Shown: in pieces, positions 37,937 to 50,028 of the stretch | Position numbering within the stretch: position 1 is the first letter of the stretch | How the letters are laid out: every line of letters starts with the position of its first letter | Assembly: GCA_940671915.1 (NCBI GenBank) | Contig: CALNVZ010003434.1 | Span: 1,926,854 to 1,990,853 of the forward strand | Direction of reading: 5' to 3' | DNA from: Paracentrotus lividus | Lineage: Eukaryota; Echinodermata; Echinoidea; Camarodonta; Echinidae | DNA: 64,000 nt | Notes under the pieces: generated by a model | The model's database searches: none | The model's input: only the letters and a program-made list of their open reading frames with translations | Told to the model about the DNA's origin: nothing | Translations under genes and position numbers: made by a program

Positions 37937-38255
37937 GTGATGAAGATGATGACTGTGTTGGTGAAGGGGTTAGTAATGTCATGATGTTAGTGATTGTGCT
38001 ATGATGAGGATGTTGATGTTGATAATGATTGCATTAATAATGATGAGGATAGTGATTTTTATGATGAATCATGACGATGATGATGATGATGATGAGGATG
38101 AGGATGATGATGATCAATGATGATGAGGATGATGATGACGATAATGATTGCATTAATAATGATGAGGATAGTGACTTTGTTAATGATGATGATGATGATA
38201 ATGAAGATGAGGATGATGATGAAGATACATTAAGTATGATGGTGCTAGTGAGTGT
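37775..38255. repeat. GAT microsatellite block
   Basis: Long GATGATGAT tracts with GATAAT variants, purest near 37895-37935. The Asp-rich and Ser-rich frames (up to 102 codons) are repeat translation. Confidence 0.92.
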
Positions 38256-39279
38256 ACATTCATGATGACAGAGAAAGATATTCTAACTATTATTGACAGT
38301 AAAATTACAATCAGAGGATAGAGTTAAGCTTGGGAATGAGGTTCAGTTCAAACCATAATATTAAAAGTACCTTGACCCGATATAAATAAAAATAGAATAA
38401 AAGCTAAAAATTGGAGGGTTAAACTGACCCCACTCTGATGTACCAGAATGTATGGTGATAGTTGATCCGGTAAGGGGCATGGACCCAGATTGAAGTTAAT
38501 TTTACCCTTTATTTTATAGAGTGTATTTCTCCAACTTGTATACTATCACTATCCAACAAATCAGTGATTAATATGATACAGAATTACCAGAATTACATAA
38601 ATCATAAAGTTACAGTATGTTTAAAGACATGGAGAGAAAAACATTGCAATTGAAAAACAAATGGCTCAAGTATATTTTCAGTTACAAGGACAAATTAAAA
38701 ATTAAACTTTTTTTTTTAAATCTAAAAATTAATGAGTTTATATAGGATGTCATTTTGTAAAGGCATATACATTGTACAAAGACAGAAAAATAAAAGAAAG
38801 GAAAACTGCATTCATGCCCATATATTCAGGAGACTGCATACATGTACATAACCCATTCATCATGTCAAATTCAAGTTGGTATTTGATCAATTAAAACTTG
38901 GCATTCTAATAACAATTTCAAGACATGTTTTAAAGAGGTTGGGTTTGCAAGACATTTCATCAAGGCTGGCATGGAGTGATTAAAATATCTGCTGTGCAAC
39001 ATACACAAAAACAAATAATTGGGGCACCTACATGTTCATGAATGCAAAGACGGAGCTATACAGTTCGCTACCAATATTCTATGAAAGGATAAAACTTGGC
39101 TTTTAAAGGAAAGCTTCAAGAAATCTTTGAATGGACAAGTTTGGCTACCATTAAATTCTGCCAAAGTTAATTCACCTAAATCACAAATATCGAAGGGGAA
39201 TGCTGATAACTAGGCTGACATGCATATGCCTACATGTATTAAAAGACGAATCAAAAACATGTCTGCTTTCGGGATTACC

Positions 39280-39665
39280 CATAGAGACTTTATAATCAAA
39301 GAAAAGTTGGCCAAATTCAAGACATTTTGAATGAAGAGGCTTGGCGAGAAAGCCATTTTGGATAAGGGCTTATACATTTTATCCTAGCACCCAATAAAAA
39401 TATTAATTCCAAACATGTTTGTCAACATAGAAAATTAACCATGGAGACCTTTAAATCAAAGAAAAGTTGGCAAAATTCAAGACATCTTTGCATAAAATTT
39501 TGGTTAAGCCCTAGGGCCTATACATTTTATCCTAGCACAAGAAAAAAAGATCAATTCCAAACATGTTTGTCAACATAAAAATTATTGACGGAGACGTTTA
39601 ACCAAAGAAAAGTTGGCAAAATCCAAAACCTTTTTGCATAAAGAGGCTTGGCTATGACATTTAAT
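39280..39665. repeat. Three diverged tandem units of about 150 bp
   Basis: GAAAAGTTGGC recurs at 39301, 39461 and 39606, with shared flanks CAAACATGTTTGTCAACATA, TATACATTTTATCCTAGCAC and AAGAGGCTTGGC. Spacings are 160 and 145 bp. Confidence 0.75.
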
Positions 39666-40829
39666 TAAAGGGCATTGCTGCTGTGAGCAATAAGATTTTG
39701 AAGTGTCATGGTGAGGCCTTGTTCAGTTCTACAGATCAGATTACTGTTAACCCAACGCCACGGCCTTCGCCAAATATATCCCTTTTTTTAATTTTTTTTT
39801 TCACAAGAAGTACAGTTGATTTGGACTTCTTGGCAGGTATTTCAATTGTTGCTTGGCACTTGCAATCTTTAATCCCCCCTTTTTCCTCTCTTTTTACCTT
39901 TTGGTTGAGATGTTAAAATCTCTCTTATAGTCTCTGCAATGGGTTACATGTATTTACATGTATGTTTGCGATAAATAGAAAGCCTATGATTTCGAAAATG
40001 AGTTACAAGTACATGAGAATATTGTGCTGTTTAGTTAAATTTATATAATTCTTTTAACTTTGTATTACCTTACAACATAGGGGCCTACAAGTTTCATTCT
40101 GATGATTCAAATGCTGCATAAATACTCTGTATTATTATCTTTGTTACTATTGTCTTCTATAATATTGATCCCCATTGAAGTGCAATCAGACGCACTCCCG
40201 TTCAAACATGTACCACAAGAGTACAGAAGAGTAGCAGTTCATGACGTTCACATTCTCTGTCTCTACAGTATTTGCTCATGATTGCGCTTTCTATAAAGGC
40301 CCGATAGTATTACCCACACTACATTTTCATATAATGCGCACAACAGGAGTACAATCTATGACCTGGAGATGTTGTACTGTATGTACAATGTATGTACAAC
40401 GTATGTACATTACATCAACAACATATGGTGAGAGGCAATACTTCACAGGTAGGCAGTATGTTCAATGCACAAGGCCATGTCTGAGCAGTAGGCAGAGATC
40501 TTCCCATGGTTTCTACATGAATTAGTCAGGGCTTCGTGATACGAGGAAGTGGGCTTATAGGCGGTTCACTATCAGACAAAAAATTTTAAATGGCTCACCA
40601 TTTCTGATTCTATGAATGAGCAAGATCAGAGCCTGATCAACTCATCTAGGTCATTCCAAAATATCAATTCATTTTGCAGTTTCACAAGCTTAACAGCAAA
40701 ACAGCTCTCGAAGTTGAGTGCAGCTTTACCAGCCCAATGCTGTAATGTATGTACATGTACACCAAATTGGGCTTCAGCTCTAAAAAGTAGGTTGTAAAAA
40801 ACTCCAATTTTTTTTGCCTGAAACAAAGG

Positions 40830-40955
40830 TGAAACAGAAATTCTTTTTGCCTAATTGATCGTGGGCTCGGCAGCTACTGTGCAGTGCCAGATCAATGTTG
40901 CTCTATCGTTTCTTGTTGAATGTCAAACAGGGTAGCAGCATCTCCCATCTCTCAA
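40830..40955 (-). mobile_element. Headless copy of the SINE body seen at 61.3 kb
   Basis: GTGCAGTGCCAGAT, TTCTTGTTGAA and CAAACAGGGTAGCAGCA appear here and at 61355-61415 in the same order. This copy lacks the tRNA-like head, consistent with a 5'-truncated SINE. Confidence 0.6.
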
Positions 40956-40959
40956 GCTG

Positions 40960-42575
40960 TTTATAATGATGCAAATTCAAGCTTCAGCTGCCTTTAGGCT
41001 ATTCCCCCTGATCCACCCTATTTTGCAACTTGGTTCTGATGAAGCAACACCTCATGGGTTTAACTTCAATACAGGATACTTCAGGGGAAACCGATCAGGG
41101 TTTGTGTATGCTTGACACAGTGAGCCAAATAACATGGAAAATTACCAAAACCAATAACGTAAAAGCCATTTTAAATTCCGATCATTTGTAACAAGAAAAT
41201 ATGAATGGAAACCAAAAAAAAATCATTCACCAAATGTCACAAGAGATGATTGTATAATCCATGGAAAATCTAAATTTGATATTGTTGAGTTAAATTCATA
41301 TGAAATACATGTTGTATGTCCACTTCTTTTTCTGTGCCCTGGATTCAAGTCTACTGTAAAATGTCTATGTGCACATTATGTTCTTTTCAACAAGTTTTAA
41401 CAACCTGACATTTTGCTCAATCCGTTCAAACAGCAGTCCATTGACTAACATGTATCACTAATAAATAAGTAGGCCTATGACTAAGAACAGGCTAGCTCAA
41501 TAATTTTACAGCTTTCACCCAACTAATGAAAATGTTTTCCCCTCAGCCTCTTCATCAATATTTGATTGAGGCCATATCTGATTTAACCTTATGAAGCAAA
41601 GGCAAGAATATCATATTAAAGCAAAGTCAAGGTATTTGAAGCTTTTAGTTACAGGGGGAATAATTTAATGAAATGGAATTATAGGTCAGTGTCAAATATT
41701 ACAAGTATTAATATGCATTATTGACCCATGCAATCTGATTATCAGGATTGAATAAAGCTTATAAAGCTTAACTTTTTTATATTGCTTTCCAGCTCCAAAA
41801 AGCAAACGTAATGCAAATCCAAAAATGCACATATGCAGCAGATGCCTACTTGTGAAAATATCTGTATGCAAAAATTAAGTTGACCCTATCTTGTTTGTTT
41901 GTAGGATGATGTCAACTGGGTATTATACTTGTATTAGTATGATACTGTATCCATTGTATTTTATCAGTTGGTTTCACTCAATGCAAGTGTAGTTTTTCAA
42001 GTACACTGTACTCCATCGTACAAACATGCTCAATGCAGATTTGTAGTTTACTATTTTGCGTACTAAAACGTTTGAGGATTACTGTAAAGACAGGTACCAT
42101 TATCACATTCTTTGTACAACAATGTACATGTACTATCATATAACATAAAGAATTTACAGATATTTTTGGTAATTCTTACAATGTATACAAATCATTTACA
42201 ATCACAAGTATGTTTACAAACATACGATGAGTTGATATAGAAGAAAAGGCAAAGTGGCAATTAAGAATGGACTTGTATAGTGTAAGTTTAACACATCGTC
42301 TTAAAGTAACAAAATAAAAAATAAACCGGACTCACACAACATAGAGAAAGACCCATATATGGACAAAGAGGGCAGTATAATATGTCCTTCCGTCATGGAA
42401 AAGACAGGGTAATAGTAAATGACTTAAGGATACTACATCATCCTCATAGAATCATTGAGCATATCTTCATTTAAAGGTGAAATCTAATTGTATCATAGAG
42501 GAGTGTAATATCCAGTTTTCCTGAGAGTGTGAATGAGCAGTATAGCGGCCATTGTTGGCCTGAAAATATGTAAGA
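40960..42575. other. AT-rich intergenic DNA, possibly downstream of the F-box gene
   Basis: I see no supported gene. It may include the end of the minus-strand F-box 3' UTR, whose limit I cannot place. Confidence 0.4.
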
Positions 42576-42579
42576 ACTA

Positions 42580-43024
42580 CAGTCTGTGTCAAATAAAATG
42601 GTACAAGTGGAAAACAATTTTTATAGTATGAAGATTAATTACCACCTGTTATTGTTTGGTATTTTCATAAAGCAGGAAAATCAGACTTTCTTCTGCAATT
42701 TTTTTCATCACATTTGGTGCTGTAATTTTTGAGATATGACCAGTTTTCTACAATCAAGAAAAATCCATGCCTTTGTGTAGGTTTCGCATAATGGCTATGT
42801 ATTCAGCGCTCCAGAACAATAGAAGTGCGTGATTTTGATTTGTTCCTCGTCACACAAAATTTAGCATAACTTTTGTTTTAGGAAAGCAAATTAAACAGAA
42901 CAAAGTGCATCAGCAAGGAAAATCTTTTGGCTTTAATATGGTACCACATACAAACATTATTTGAAAATATTTCACACCGAAATTATTATTTCCCCGCCTG
43001 TACCATTTTTTTTGACACACACTG
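42580..43024. mobile_element. 445-bp TA-flanked MITE
   Basis: The left end CAGTCTGTGTCAAATAAAAT and right end ATTTTTTTTGACACACACTG form an imperfect inverted repeat of about 25 bp (both continue with GGTAC inward). TA flanks each side (42578-42579 and 43025-43026). This fits a Tc1/mariner-type derivative. It lies about 300 bp past the stop of the F-box gene, possibly within its 3' UTR. Confidence 0.8.
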
Positions 43025-43205
43025 TATAATATTTAAGTAGACAATATATACTAAGTAACATAAAGAATCATGACCAATTGTAAATTTAAAACAACCGTTC
43101 TGATTGGTTCACAGTGTGAGTTATAATCAAGAAGTCTATGCAAAAAGGACATGATTGGTTACAATCGATTTGCAATTGATCATTACTCTTTATGTTACAG
43201 GGCCA

Positions 43206-43281
43206 GTCTACTGAGAGCCAGAAGAGATTTAACTCAGTTTTAAGATGTTATGAGTTAGTGCCCTTCTGGCTTTTAGCAGAC
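43206..43281 (-). repeat. Stem-loop in the likely F-box 3' UTR
   Basis: GTCTACTGAGAGCCAGAAG at 43206-43224 pairs with CTTCTGGCTTTTAGCAGAC at 43263-43281 (19-bp stem, a few wobble or mismatch positions, 38-base loop). It starts about 40 bases past the stop codon on the transcribed strand. AGAGCCAAAAGGGCAC near 54230 looks like a relative, so it may be a tiny MITE. Confidence 0.55.
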
Positions 43282-43319
43282 GATAAGATATGGTACCTTG
43301 ATTGATCCATGATGTAGCC

Positions 43320-46067
43320 TCAGACATCCTTGTGAGGACAGAGATGCCACATGTTGCAACTCCACTGTCTTGGGATACTCCTCTTCATCACCTTAGATGT
43401 TGTCCAGTTGTTGTCATGAAGACCTTCCAGGCACCCCGGCGCTTCTCTGTTGGTGTTCAGACAGCAAGTCCAGTGGTGTCGTCCAGTCCCCGTGCCGTAG
43501 TAGTACTTCGGGTGCCAGTAGCAGAGCGAGACATCGCCGCGTCTGTCCCTCACCTTACCGCACTGCATGCAGGGGTCGTTGCGGTAGGAGTCCATCTCCA
43601 CCCACTTGGAATCGATTCCTACGATGTTGTACCGCTTGATGAGCCATTCAAAGTTCTTGCAGGTGCACTTGAGCTGGGCGAGATCACGAGTACCCAGTTC
43701 CCGGAAGATCCTGAGGACGATTTCAACAGGCAAAGTGGCAAATCGATCCTCCTGGTTCCAAGACATATCCTCTGACTCACAGTCAGAATCCTCAAAGTCG
43801 CTTTCGTTCAGCTCACTTAGAATCAGTGGGCTCTGGCAGATAAGGAATTTCAGCATGCCGACCTTGCGGGGGTTCATCATTCTCTGGTGTTTGCGTTCTT
43901 TAGCTTGCTCTTTCTCAGACTTCTTGCAAACTTTTGACCTCACAATTTTACCGTCTTTCCTCACAACTTTCTTGTCCTTCATTTTCTCTAGGTCATCCTG
44001 CTTCGCCTTAATATCTACTTGGAACTTTAACACATGGAGACTGACGTTGGCTCTTTGCTGACTGACCTGCACAGAGGCTTCATCCTGGCACAGATTACAG
44101 TCAGGTGGGGAAAGGCAATGTTCTGACTGTGAGTCTTTACTTTCAACCACAGAAACCGATGAAACAAAAGGGGATATCTCAGTCTTGAGAACGGACACCT
44201 TGCACACACCTTGAACAGCCTTATTTTCAGAGGAGCTTGTAATGGTTCCATGTTCTTCCTGTTGAGCTGGCAAAGGCGAATCAAATTCATTACAAACGGA
44301 CTGGTCCCCTTTTACGATTGCACATGCACCTAGCAAAGAATCGTCCTCTGCCTGCAAAGTGGAGTCAGAACACCGACTCCCCTTTGTGGTATCGAGCGGT
44401 AAAGAGTCTGGCGTTTGTGAGTTGCTGGTTCTGACCGATGGAATATTGCATTCATCCTCCTTGGGAACAAGAGGTTGACTGGAGTAAACTAATAAAGAGT
44501 CCTGCTTGTGGTAAATCGTTGCTTCTGCTGTTGTCACATCAACTCCTGACTCTGCATCGTCCTCAACTATGGCACGGTGAGGATTGCCGAGTCTCAGTTC
44601 ACATACAGAAACTTCATCACCTATTCCACTATCCCGACAAGACACCCTCTCTCCTCTCTTAACCGATATTGCCAAGGAGCCATCCAAGTTCTGATCATCT
44701 TTTAATCTTTCATTTAGCTCCCTCACAGCTAAATCAGAGCTAGGTTCCAACATTTTTCTCTTACTGCCTGTTGACAACAACCTGGATTCTTCTGGAGTCG
44801 AGGAAACAAAACACAAAGCTGATGATGATTCCTTGTCTTTAATGTCATCTTGAGGATCAAGACGGCAGGCCCCAGAGATACTTGTCTCGGCTTCATGACT
44901 GGAAATTGTTACACTGTCCAATAGGGCAGTACGGTCACACTTATCATTACGATTAGGGTTTACTAGTCTTTGAGCAACTTTGCCTACACATTCTACGGGC
45001 TTTGCCACAGAGTCTGATTTTCTTTCCTTCACTCCTTCATTTGAGCTTTCAACCGGCATTCTATTTGATTCACATTTTCGTTTGCTTATTCGCTTGGAGC
45101 TCACACTCAAACCAGTGATTCTACTTTCGACATCTTTTTTCTGATTACCTTGGGAAGATGCTCGAAGATGAGCTGCTTGCTTGTTAGATTTCTCAGTGTC
45201 AGCGACAGCACTGGTACAAGGTTCCAAGGACTTCTTGTTGGGATCAGATTTTGCGTCAGGTTTCAATTTCTGTAAGTCTTTGGTTTTCTTTCCTTTCTCA
45301 CATCCTGCAAATAACAACCATGCCTGAGACACGTAACTTGTTTGGTCCAAGTGACTTCCCTCATCAGTAGAACTGCTCCCTTTGGATGCAGTGCCATTTG
45401 ACAATGCATTATTTTCAAGGCACTTTTTATCTTTCATACACTGTTGATCCTTCTTAAGTAGAACTTTGGCAGCACTCTTGCCTTTGCCTTCAGGCTTTTC
45501 TTGTCGTGTAGGATCCACAGATATCTTTGGCTTAACAGACACTTGAGGACTTCTTTGGGCATTTGCTTCATTGAGCCTTTTAGCAGCTCTGGTGTTCTGG
45601 ACGATCACACTTTGTGCTCTAGGACGTGGCAGTGTTGGTGGAGGTGCAGCCTTGGAGCGCCTAACGCGGATATCCCCATGGGCACTTCCTCTTCTTCTTG
45701 TATTGATAATAGCATCTCCCCTGGCTGTTTTGCAGAACTCCTCATGCATGCTGAGCAGAACAGCAAACCTAGATCGTGGGCATCCCTTCTGCAGGACAAC
45801 CCTGCAGGACTCCAGGTCCTTCAGGAACCCTAGACTCTCACACCAGCAGTTCCCCTCAGCAGCCTGCCCACAAATGCAGATGGACAGTTGGTGTTGTTGT
45901 TGCAGATTGTTATTGTCTGCAGGGTGAGGAAAGCCCGTCTGCACAGCCCTGCTGTACATCTCTGGTTTGGAAGATGATCCTGCACTGGGCATTCTGTTGC
46001 CACCTGTCCTGCACTGATGTCCTGAAGTCGATGGCTGACCCCCTTCTGGAAACACCACTAACGTCAT
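43320..46067 (-). CDS. FBXO34/46-like: F-box protein of the FBXO34/FBXO46 family
   Basis: A single 915-codon frame; members of this family in vertebrates also carry most or all coding sequence in one exon. F-box proteins recruit substrates to SCF ubiquitin ligases through SKP1. The F-box is near the C-terminus (about residues 775-822: ATLPVEIVLRIFRELGTRDL then LKCTCKNFEWLI). After it comes a Cys/His-rich tail typical of this pair, with C833-x2-C836 and C849-x2-H852, which could bind zinc, then WTCC, EAPGC and a CNMWHLCPH end. The N-terminal region has a Cys cluster (about 64-112), the middle is long, Ser/Lys-rich and probably disordered, and a basic stretch (about 699-735) precedes an acidic one (755-768). 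The ATG is supported by an in-frame TGA three codons upstream (46077-46079). The family is confident; which paralogue is not. Confidence 0.93.
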   Translation of the reverse strand: MTLVVFPEGGQPSTSGHQCRTGGNRMPSAGSSSKPEMYSRAVQTGFPHPADNNNLQQQHQLSICICGQAAEGNCWCESLGFLKDLESCRVVLQKGCPRSRFAVLLSMHEEFCKTARGDAIINTRRRGSAHGDIRVRRSKAAPPPTLPRPRAQSVIVQNTRAAKRLNEANAQRSPQVSVKPKISVDPTRQEKPEGKGKSAAKVLLKKDQQCMKDKKCLENNALSNGTASKGSSSTDEGSHLDQTSYVSQAWLLFAGCEKGKKTKDLQKLKPDAKSDPNKKSLEPCTSAVADTEKSNKQAAHLRASSQGNQKKDVESRITGLSVSSKRISKRKCESNRMPVESSNEGVKERKSDSVAKPVECVGKVAQRLVNPNRNDKCDRTALLDSVTISSHEAETSISGACRLDPQDDIKDKESSSALCFVSSTPEESRLLSTGSKRKMLEPSSDLAVRELNERLKDDQNLDGSLAISVKRGERVSCRDSGIGDEVSVCELRLGNPHRAIVEDDAESGVDVTTAEATIYHKQDSLLVYSSQPLVPKEDECNIPSVRTSNSQTPDSLPLDTTKGSRCSDSTLQAEDDSLLGACAIVKGDQSVCNEFDSPLPAQQEEHGTITSSSENKAVQGVCKVSVLKTEISPFVSSVSVVESKDSQSEHCLSPPDCNLCQDEASVQVSQQRANVSLHVLKFQVDIKAKQDDLEKMKDKKVVRKDGKIVRSKVCKKSEKEQAKERKHQRMMNPRKVGMLKFLICQSPLILSELNESDFEDSDCESEDMSWNQEDRFATLPVEIVLRIFRELGTRDLAQLKCTCKNFEWLIKRYNIVGIDSKWVEMDSYRNDPCMQCGKVRDRRGDVSLCYWHPKYYYGTGTGRHHWTCCLNTNREAPGCLEGLHDNNWTTSKVMKRSIPRQWSCNMWHLCPHKDV

Positions 46068-46174
46068 CTTGTCTTTTCAGTCGCTCCTTGTTCAGGCACC
46101 TTGGCTAGAAGAGCATACTTGGGAGCCAAATTCAACTTCTGTTCGCAGTAGGAATATGCCAGTATTAGTCCAAT
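46068..46174 (-). other. 5' UTR part of the F-box coding exon
   Basis: On the minus strand a pyrimidine-rich acceptor (GTTTCCCTTGTAG) ends just before 46174, giving about 107 bases of leader before the ATG. This implies at least one upstream noncoding exon. Confidence 0.5.
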
Positions 46175-46179
46175 CTACA

Positions 46180-48520
46180 AGGGAAACAAAACAAAACAGA
46201 AAAGAAATAAATGATTAAAAACTGGTATATCATTAAAAATCATCATGACCTGACAATCAACAGCATCAAAGTTTCAGACAGCCTTCAAGTTCACAAGTTA
46301 AGGAAGAATTTCATGCAGAAGATACATTATCCATGTCTGGGAAATGATAAAGCACATGAAGCTTCCTGCGTGGAGACGACGGGTCACGTGAAAACCTTTG
46401 TCACCAGAATGGATTGTGGATACTACGCAAATGATAAGAAAATGACGATGATGCTCCAAAAATAAAATTTGAGCTTAAATCGACATCTATTTACGGCCGA
46501 GTGAGCTAAAACATGGGGGAGCTCTTAAATAAGGCACATCCTGTACTGGGGGTTGTCTGAAGAAATAAATAATTCCAGTAATGAAGTTAGGAAAGAAGGG
46601 GGAGGGGAGTAGTACTAGATACTGTTTTTACAGTCATGCTGTTAACCTTGACATAAGCAACATGGATAAAACTTTTAAAAATCAGACACTATCACAAACT
46701 CTAACAGAGGCAGTCATCATGAACAGAAACTATAACACATGATGACAGTTATGATTCAATATATTCAAAATGTCAGGAATCAGCATGGAACAAAATGAAT
46801 GTTTGCTTTGCACAAAATATTATACAGAATAAATATTTAATATTATTGATGTGATTGGGTGTGAGGTGAAATCTACACAGCTGTACAAAGTAGAGGCAAA
46901 CGTTGGATCTTAACCTTAAATTTTTCAATCTAATGAATTAAAAACACTAAATATTTATTTATTATATTGGATATACTAAATCCAACCTTTCTAGATACAT
47001 GAAGGCTACCCAGTGGAACAAGTAAAATAAGCAAGCATCCCATTTCTAGACAGGTTTTTATGTCAGAATCTTTCAGAAACATTTTAGAGTATGCACATTA
47101 TACAAATTACAATTTTGTAATCAGTTGGAACTCAATACAAAGGACAACTGAACACTATCATGAAATGGAAAGGAAATAGCATTAACATAAGTTACGTTTG
47201 ATGAACAATAATTCAACTGAAGCATCATAAAACTTAAATACAAATTTATCTTGTTTAATCTTGCTATAAATGTGCAGAAATATTAATTTGAAATATCATA
47301 TACATTTTGTATGCTTTACTGTACTTTTCATAAACAATGATAATTAAACGAATGGATTACTTTTTAAAACGATACATTTGTTGAAATGACCTAAATCATT
47401 GAAATTAAAATAAAATACAGCTCATCAGTGAAAGGAAGTATGTGGCATGTACACTCCAACATCTAGCTCTAGAATATATAGAATGTATTCCTTCTAATCA
47501 CCTGACCTATAATAAAGTCTTCACTTAACGTCTAATTCCAAACAGCCATATGTGACGCTATGAAATCTTATAGAAAGGGAAATACATGTACATAGAGGAA
47601 TATGAGAAAGAGAGAGAAAACGAAACAGAGAATGTTTGTGTGAAGAAAAAAGGAAGACGACATAGAGATAGGATGAAGGATTTAGACAATTGTGTCTTAT
47701 TCTTACTCCATTTTCACAAAGTAAAATCCCCAAAACAGTAGCTAACACAAACAGTGCCTCAAAAACTGATATTTTTTCTTCTTTTGTTTTCTTTTTTTCT
47801 TTGATTTATTTTCCTTTTTTATAACATGGATCTATTATAAGAATACATTGTTCATATATTCACCTTCCTAATAATTACTCTCTAAAATGTATAGGGCCCC
47901 ATATGAAGTGTAACTGGGTAGATGCACAGCCATGATTAATTTCCTATTCAAAGAAAAACTTTATTTGCTAGATCAATGATACACATGCACTACATGTACG
48001 TAATGTAATGCGAGGGGGAATATAATTTGCCTCAATATACAATGTATAAATGTATAAATTAAAAAAACTTTGAAAGCAAAACTAGGAAATTAATTCTGCT
48101 ATCTATATTCAAAATACAATTTTTTGTCAAAGGGGCTCTGTTTTCATGTAGATATAGGGACCATGTGCAGCAGAAATTCACCGACATACGTTCGTTTTGA
48201 TACGGCCAGACGTTCAGTTTGATAAATTGGGATTCCATTCCCATGTGTTCCAATACTCAGATACTGGTACCTTGTTTGTTTGATCAAAATTCACCTATAT
48301 GTATTGATGTAGCTGCCGATTTCCATTAGATATCATAGCAATTTATTCCTTTAAGATATATTTCAAAAACACAAGTTAATATCACTTACTGAGTATTTCT
48401 TGCAATAGATGTATTTTTCCAAGCCAGTATATACACCTATACCAAAAACTATTTCATAAACAATGCTTTCACTAATATTGATCAGTCAAAATGCCTAGAT
48501 AGTCACAAAAAACCATCAAT
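46180..48520. other. Likely first intron of the F-box gene
   Basis: AT-rich, with no supported gene. It lies between the acceptor at 46174 and the candidate donor at 48525. Confidence 0.35.
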
Positions 48521-48525
48521 CTTAC

Positions 48526-48718
48526 CGGACAATGACAACGGATGAACGAATCTTATATTCACAAACAATTAGGATCAGCACAACAATATATATCCACGAT
48601 AGCTCGAGACTATGTATTCACATAAAAGTAAACTCCTATCAACAATAGCTGAACAAGTAAAAAGCATCCATGAACTTGGGTAGTCCGAAGCAACAGTGCG
48701 TGCTCTGTATATCCAACG
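48526..48718 (-). other. Candidate noncoding first exon of the F-box gene
   Basis: On the minus strand a good donor (TCCG followed by GTAAGAT) sits at 48525, about 190 bases downstream of the expected start for the TATA-like box at 48746. The exon is predicted from signals only. Confidence 0.3.
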
Positions 48719-48745
48719 TATGGCGTGTTACCGTAGAGAGATCCT

Positions 48746-48753
48746 TATTTATA
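48746..48753 (-). promoter_or_regulatory. Candidate TATA box for the F-box gene
   Basis: On the minus strand the sequence reads TATAAATAAGG within a less AT-rich patch (about 48680-49050). The expected start is near 48718. Confidence 0.3.
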
Positions 48754-49560
48754 CTGTCACAAGTTCCACTATGATGCAACAGGGGAAACTACTGAAGGTA
48801 TACATGAACGATCTGTGGGAAATAAACATTGAGTCTATCTGCATTGGTGACTAACCATTGAGAGTGCGCAAGTTCCTCTCCTAATACCTGTAGTTACCCT
48901 TCATGCTTGCTTGACATGAGCGCCAATCCCGTCGCACGAATGACTAAGAGATCACTGCTTTACAACCATGCCCGTTGAACATACATGTACACTGTCTATT
49001 CCAAATTACCCTCCTATTCCAAATATTTTGAACGCACGGAGAGCGATTAAATTATAACACACAGAGAACATGGCCTGTGCTTATACACACACCCACAGTG
49101 CTAATACATTCCTGCCAATGCAAACATTGTCTACAAATTTGGATACACATGTTGAACTCTGAGCGCAAGTTCAAGTTCCCAGCATGTCTCTTTTGTGTGG
49201 CGAAATTAATGTTTTCTACTTGAAAATCACACAATTACACCATTTGAGACTTTTCTGGATGAGTAAAACTTGTGACATTTCGAGGCGAAATCTATGAAAA
49301 GTTCCCCATATTGATTTCATACAGATTTATTAATTTATTGCTTACGTTCACAATGTACAAGTAAGCTTTTGAGAGGAGTCTTTCCATAGAATCCCTGGCA
49401 ATCCAAGCACCGAAGTCCTAAACCTAACCCTATTAAACTAGTCCTAAGGTATAGGGTTAGGTACATGTACAAGGGGTTCCAAGTGTGTCAGCAGGTCAGA
49501 AAATGGAATAATCCTTTAGAGAGGAAGAGCTAAAGTGTTGTGACATGACACATAGCTTAA

Positions 49561-50028
49561 AGCTGGTGTATACTTTCGGGAGAAAGAAAAAATAATTTTG
49601 ATTCACATTAAGATAAATTATGAAAGATTGAATCCAAGAACTATAATAGAGCAAATTATAGTACTTGAAATCTTGTTTTAGTGTCTTTATTTCATAATAT
49701 AAGGATAAAAAAAAGATAAGTCGGGGACCCGTCTCAGGTTAGCGCTCACGTGGAAAACCAATGGGGATTCTCTTGTGTGGGTGTTACACACAAATCGTTC
49801 GCACTAATTCATGCCGTAACCTCCGGCGTGCGAACCTGTCAGCAGAGGTCTAAATGGCAGTTTAATTACACTTCATTCAAAAAATTTCAATGAAATTCAT
49901 CGGAAATAATGAAAGGAATGTCACAAGATCTCTCTCACATATCTTTTAGAGCAATGTGGACAACATGTAACTACATTTGATCGGTTTTGTGCCAATTCCT
50001 TTTTTGTTACCTAAACTATACACCAGGT
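49561..50028. mobile_element. TTAA-flanked MITE, 468 bp
   Basis: The left end is AGCTGGTGTATACTTTCGGG and the right end is the complement of ACCTGGTGTATAGTTTAGG. Each side is flanked by TTAA (49557-49560 and 50029-50032). TTAA duplications are typical of piggyBac and Kolobok elements. No coding capacity. Confidence 0.75.

Noticed and set aside
37696-38265. Asp-rich and Ser-rich frames
   Set aside because: These are products of the GAT microsatellite on each strand.
43302-43775. 157-codon plus-strand frame and other plus-strand frames to 46108
   Set aside because: They lie antisense to the F-box gene, whose minus-strand frame is far longer and has clear family motifs.
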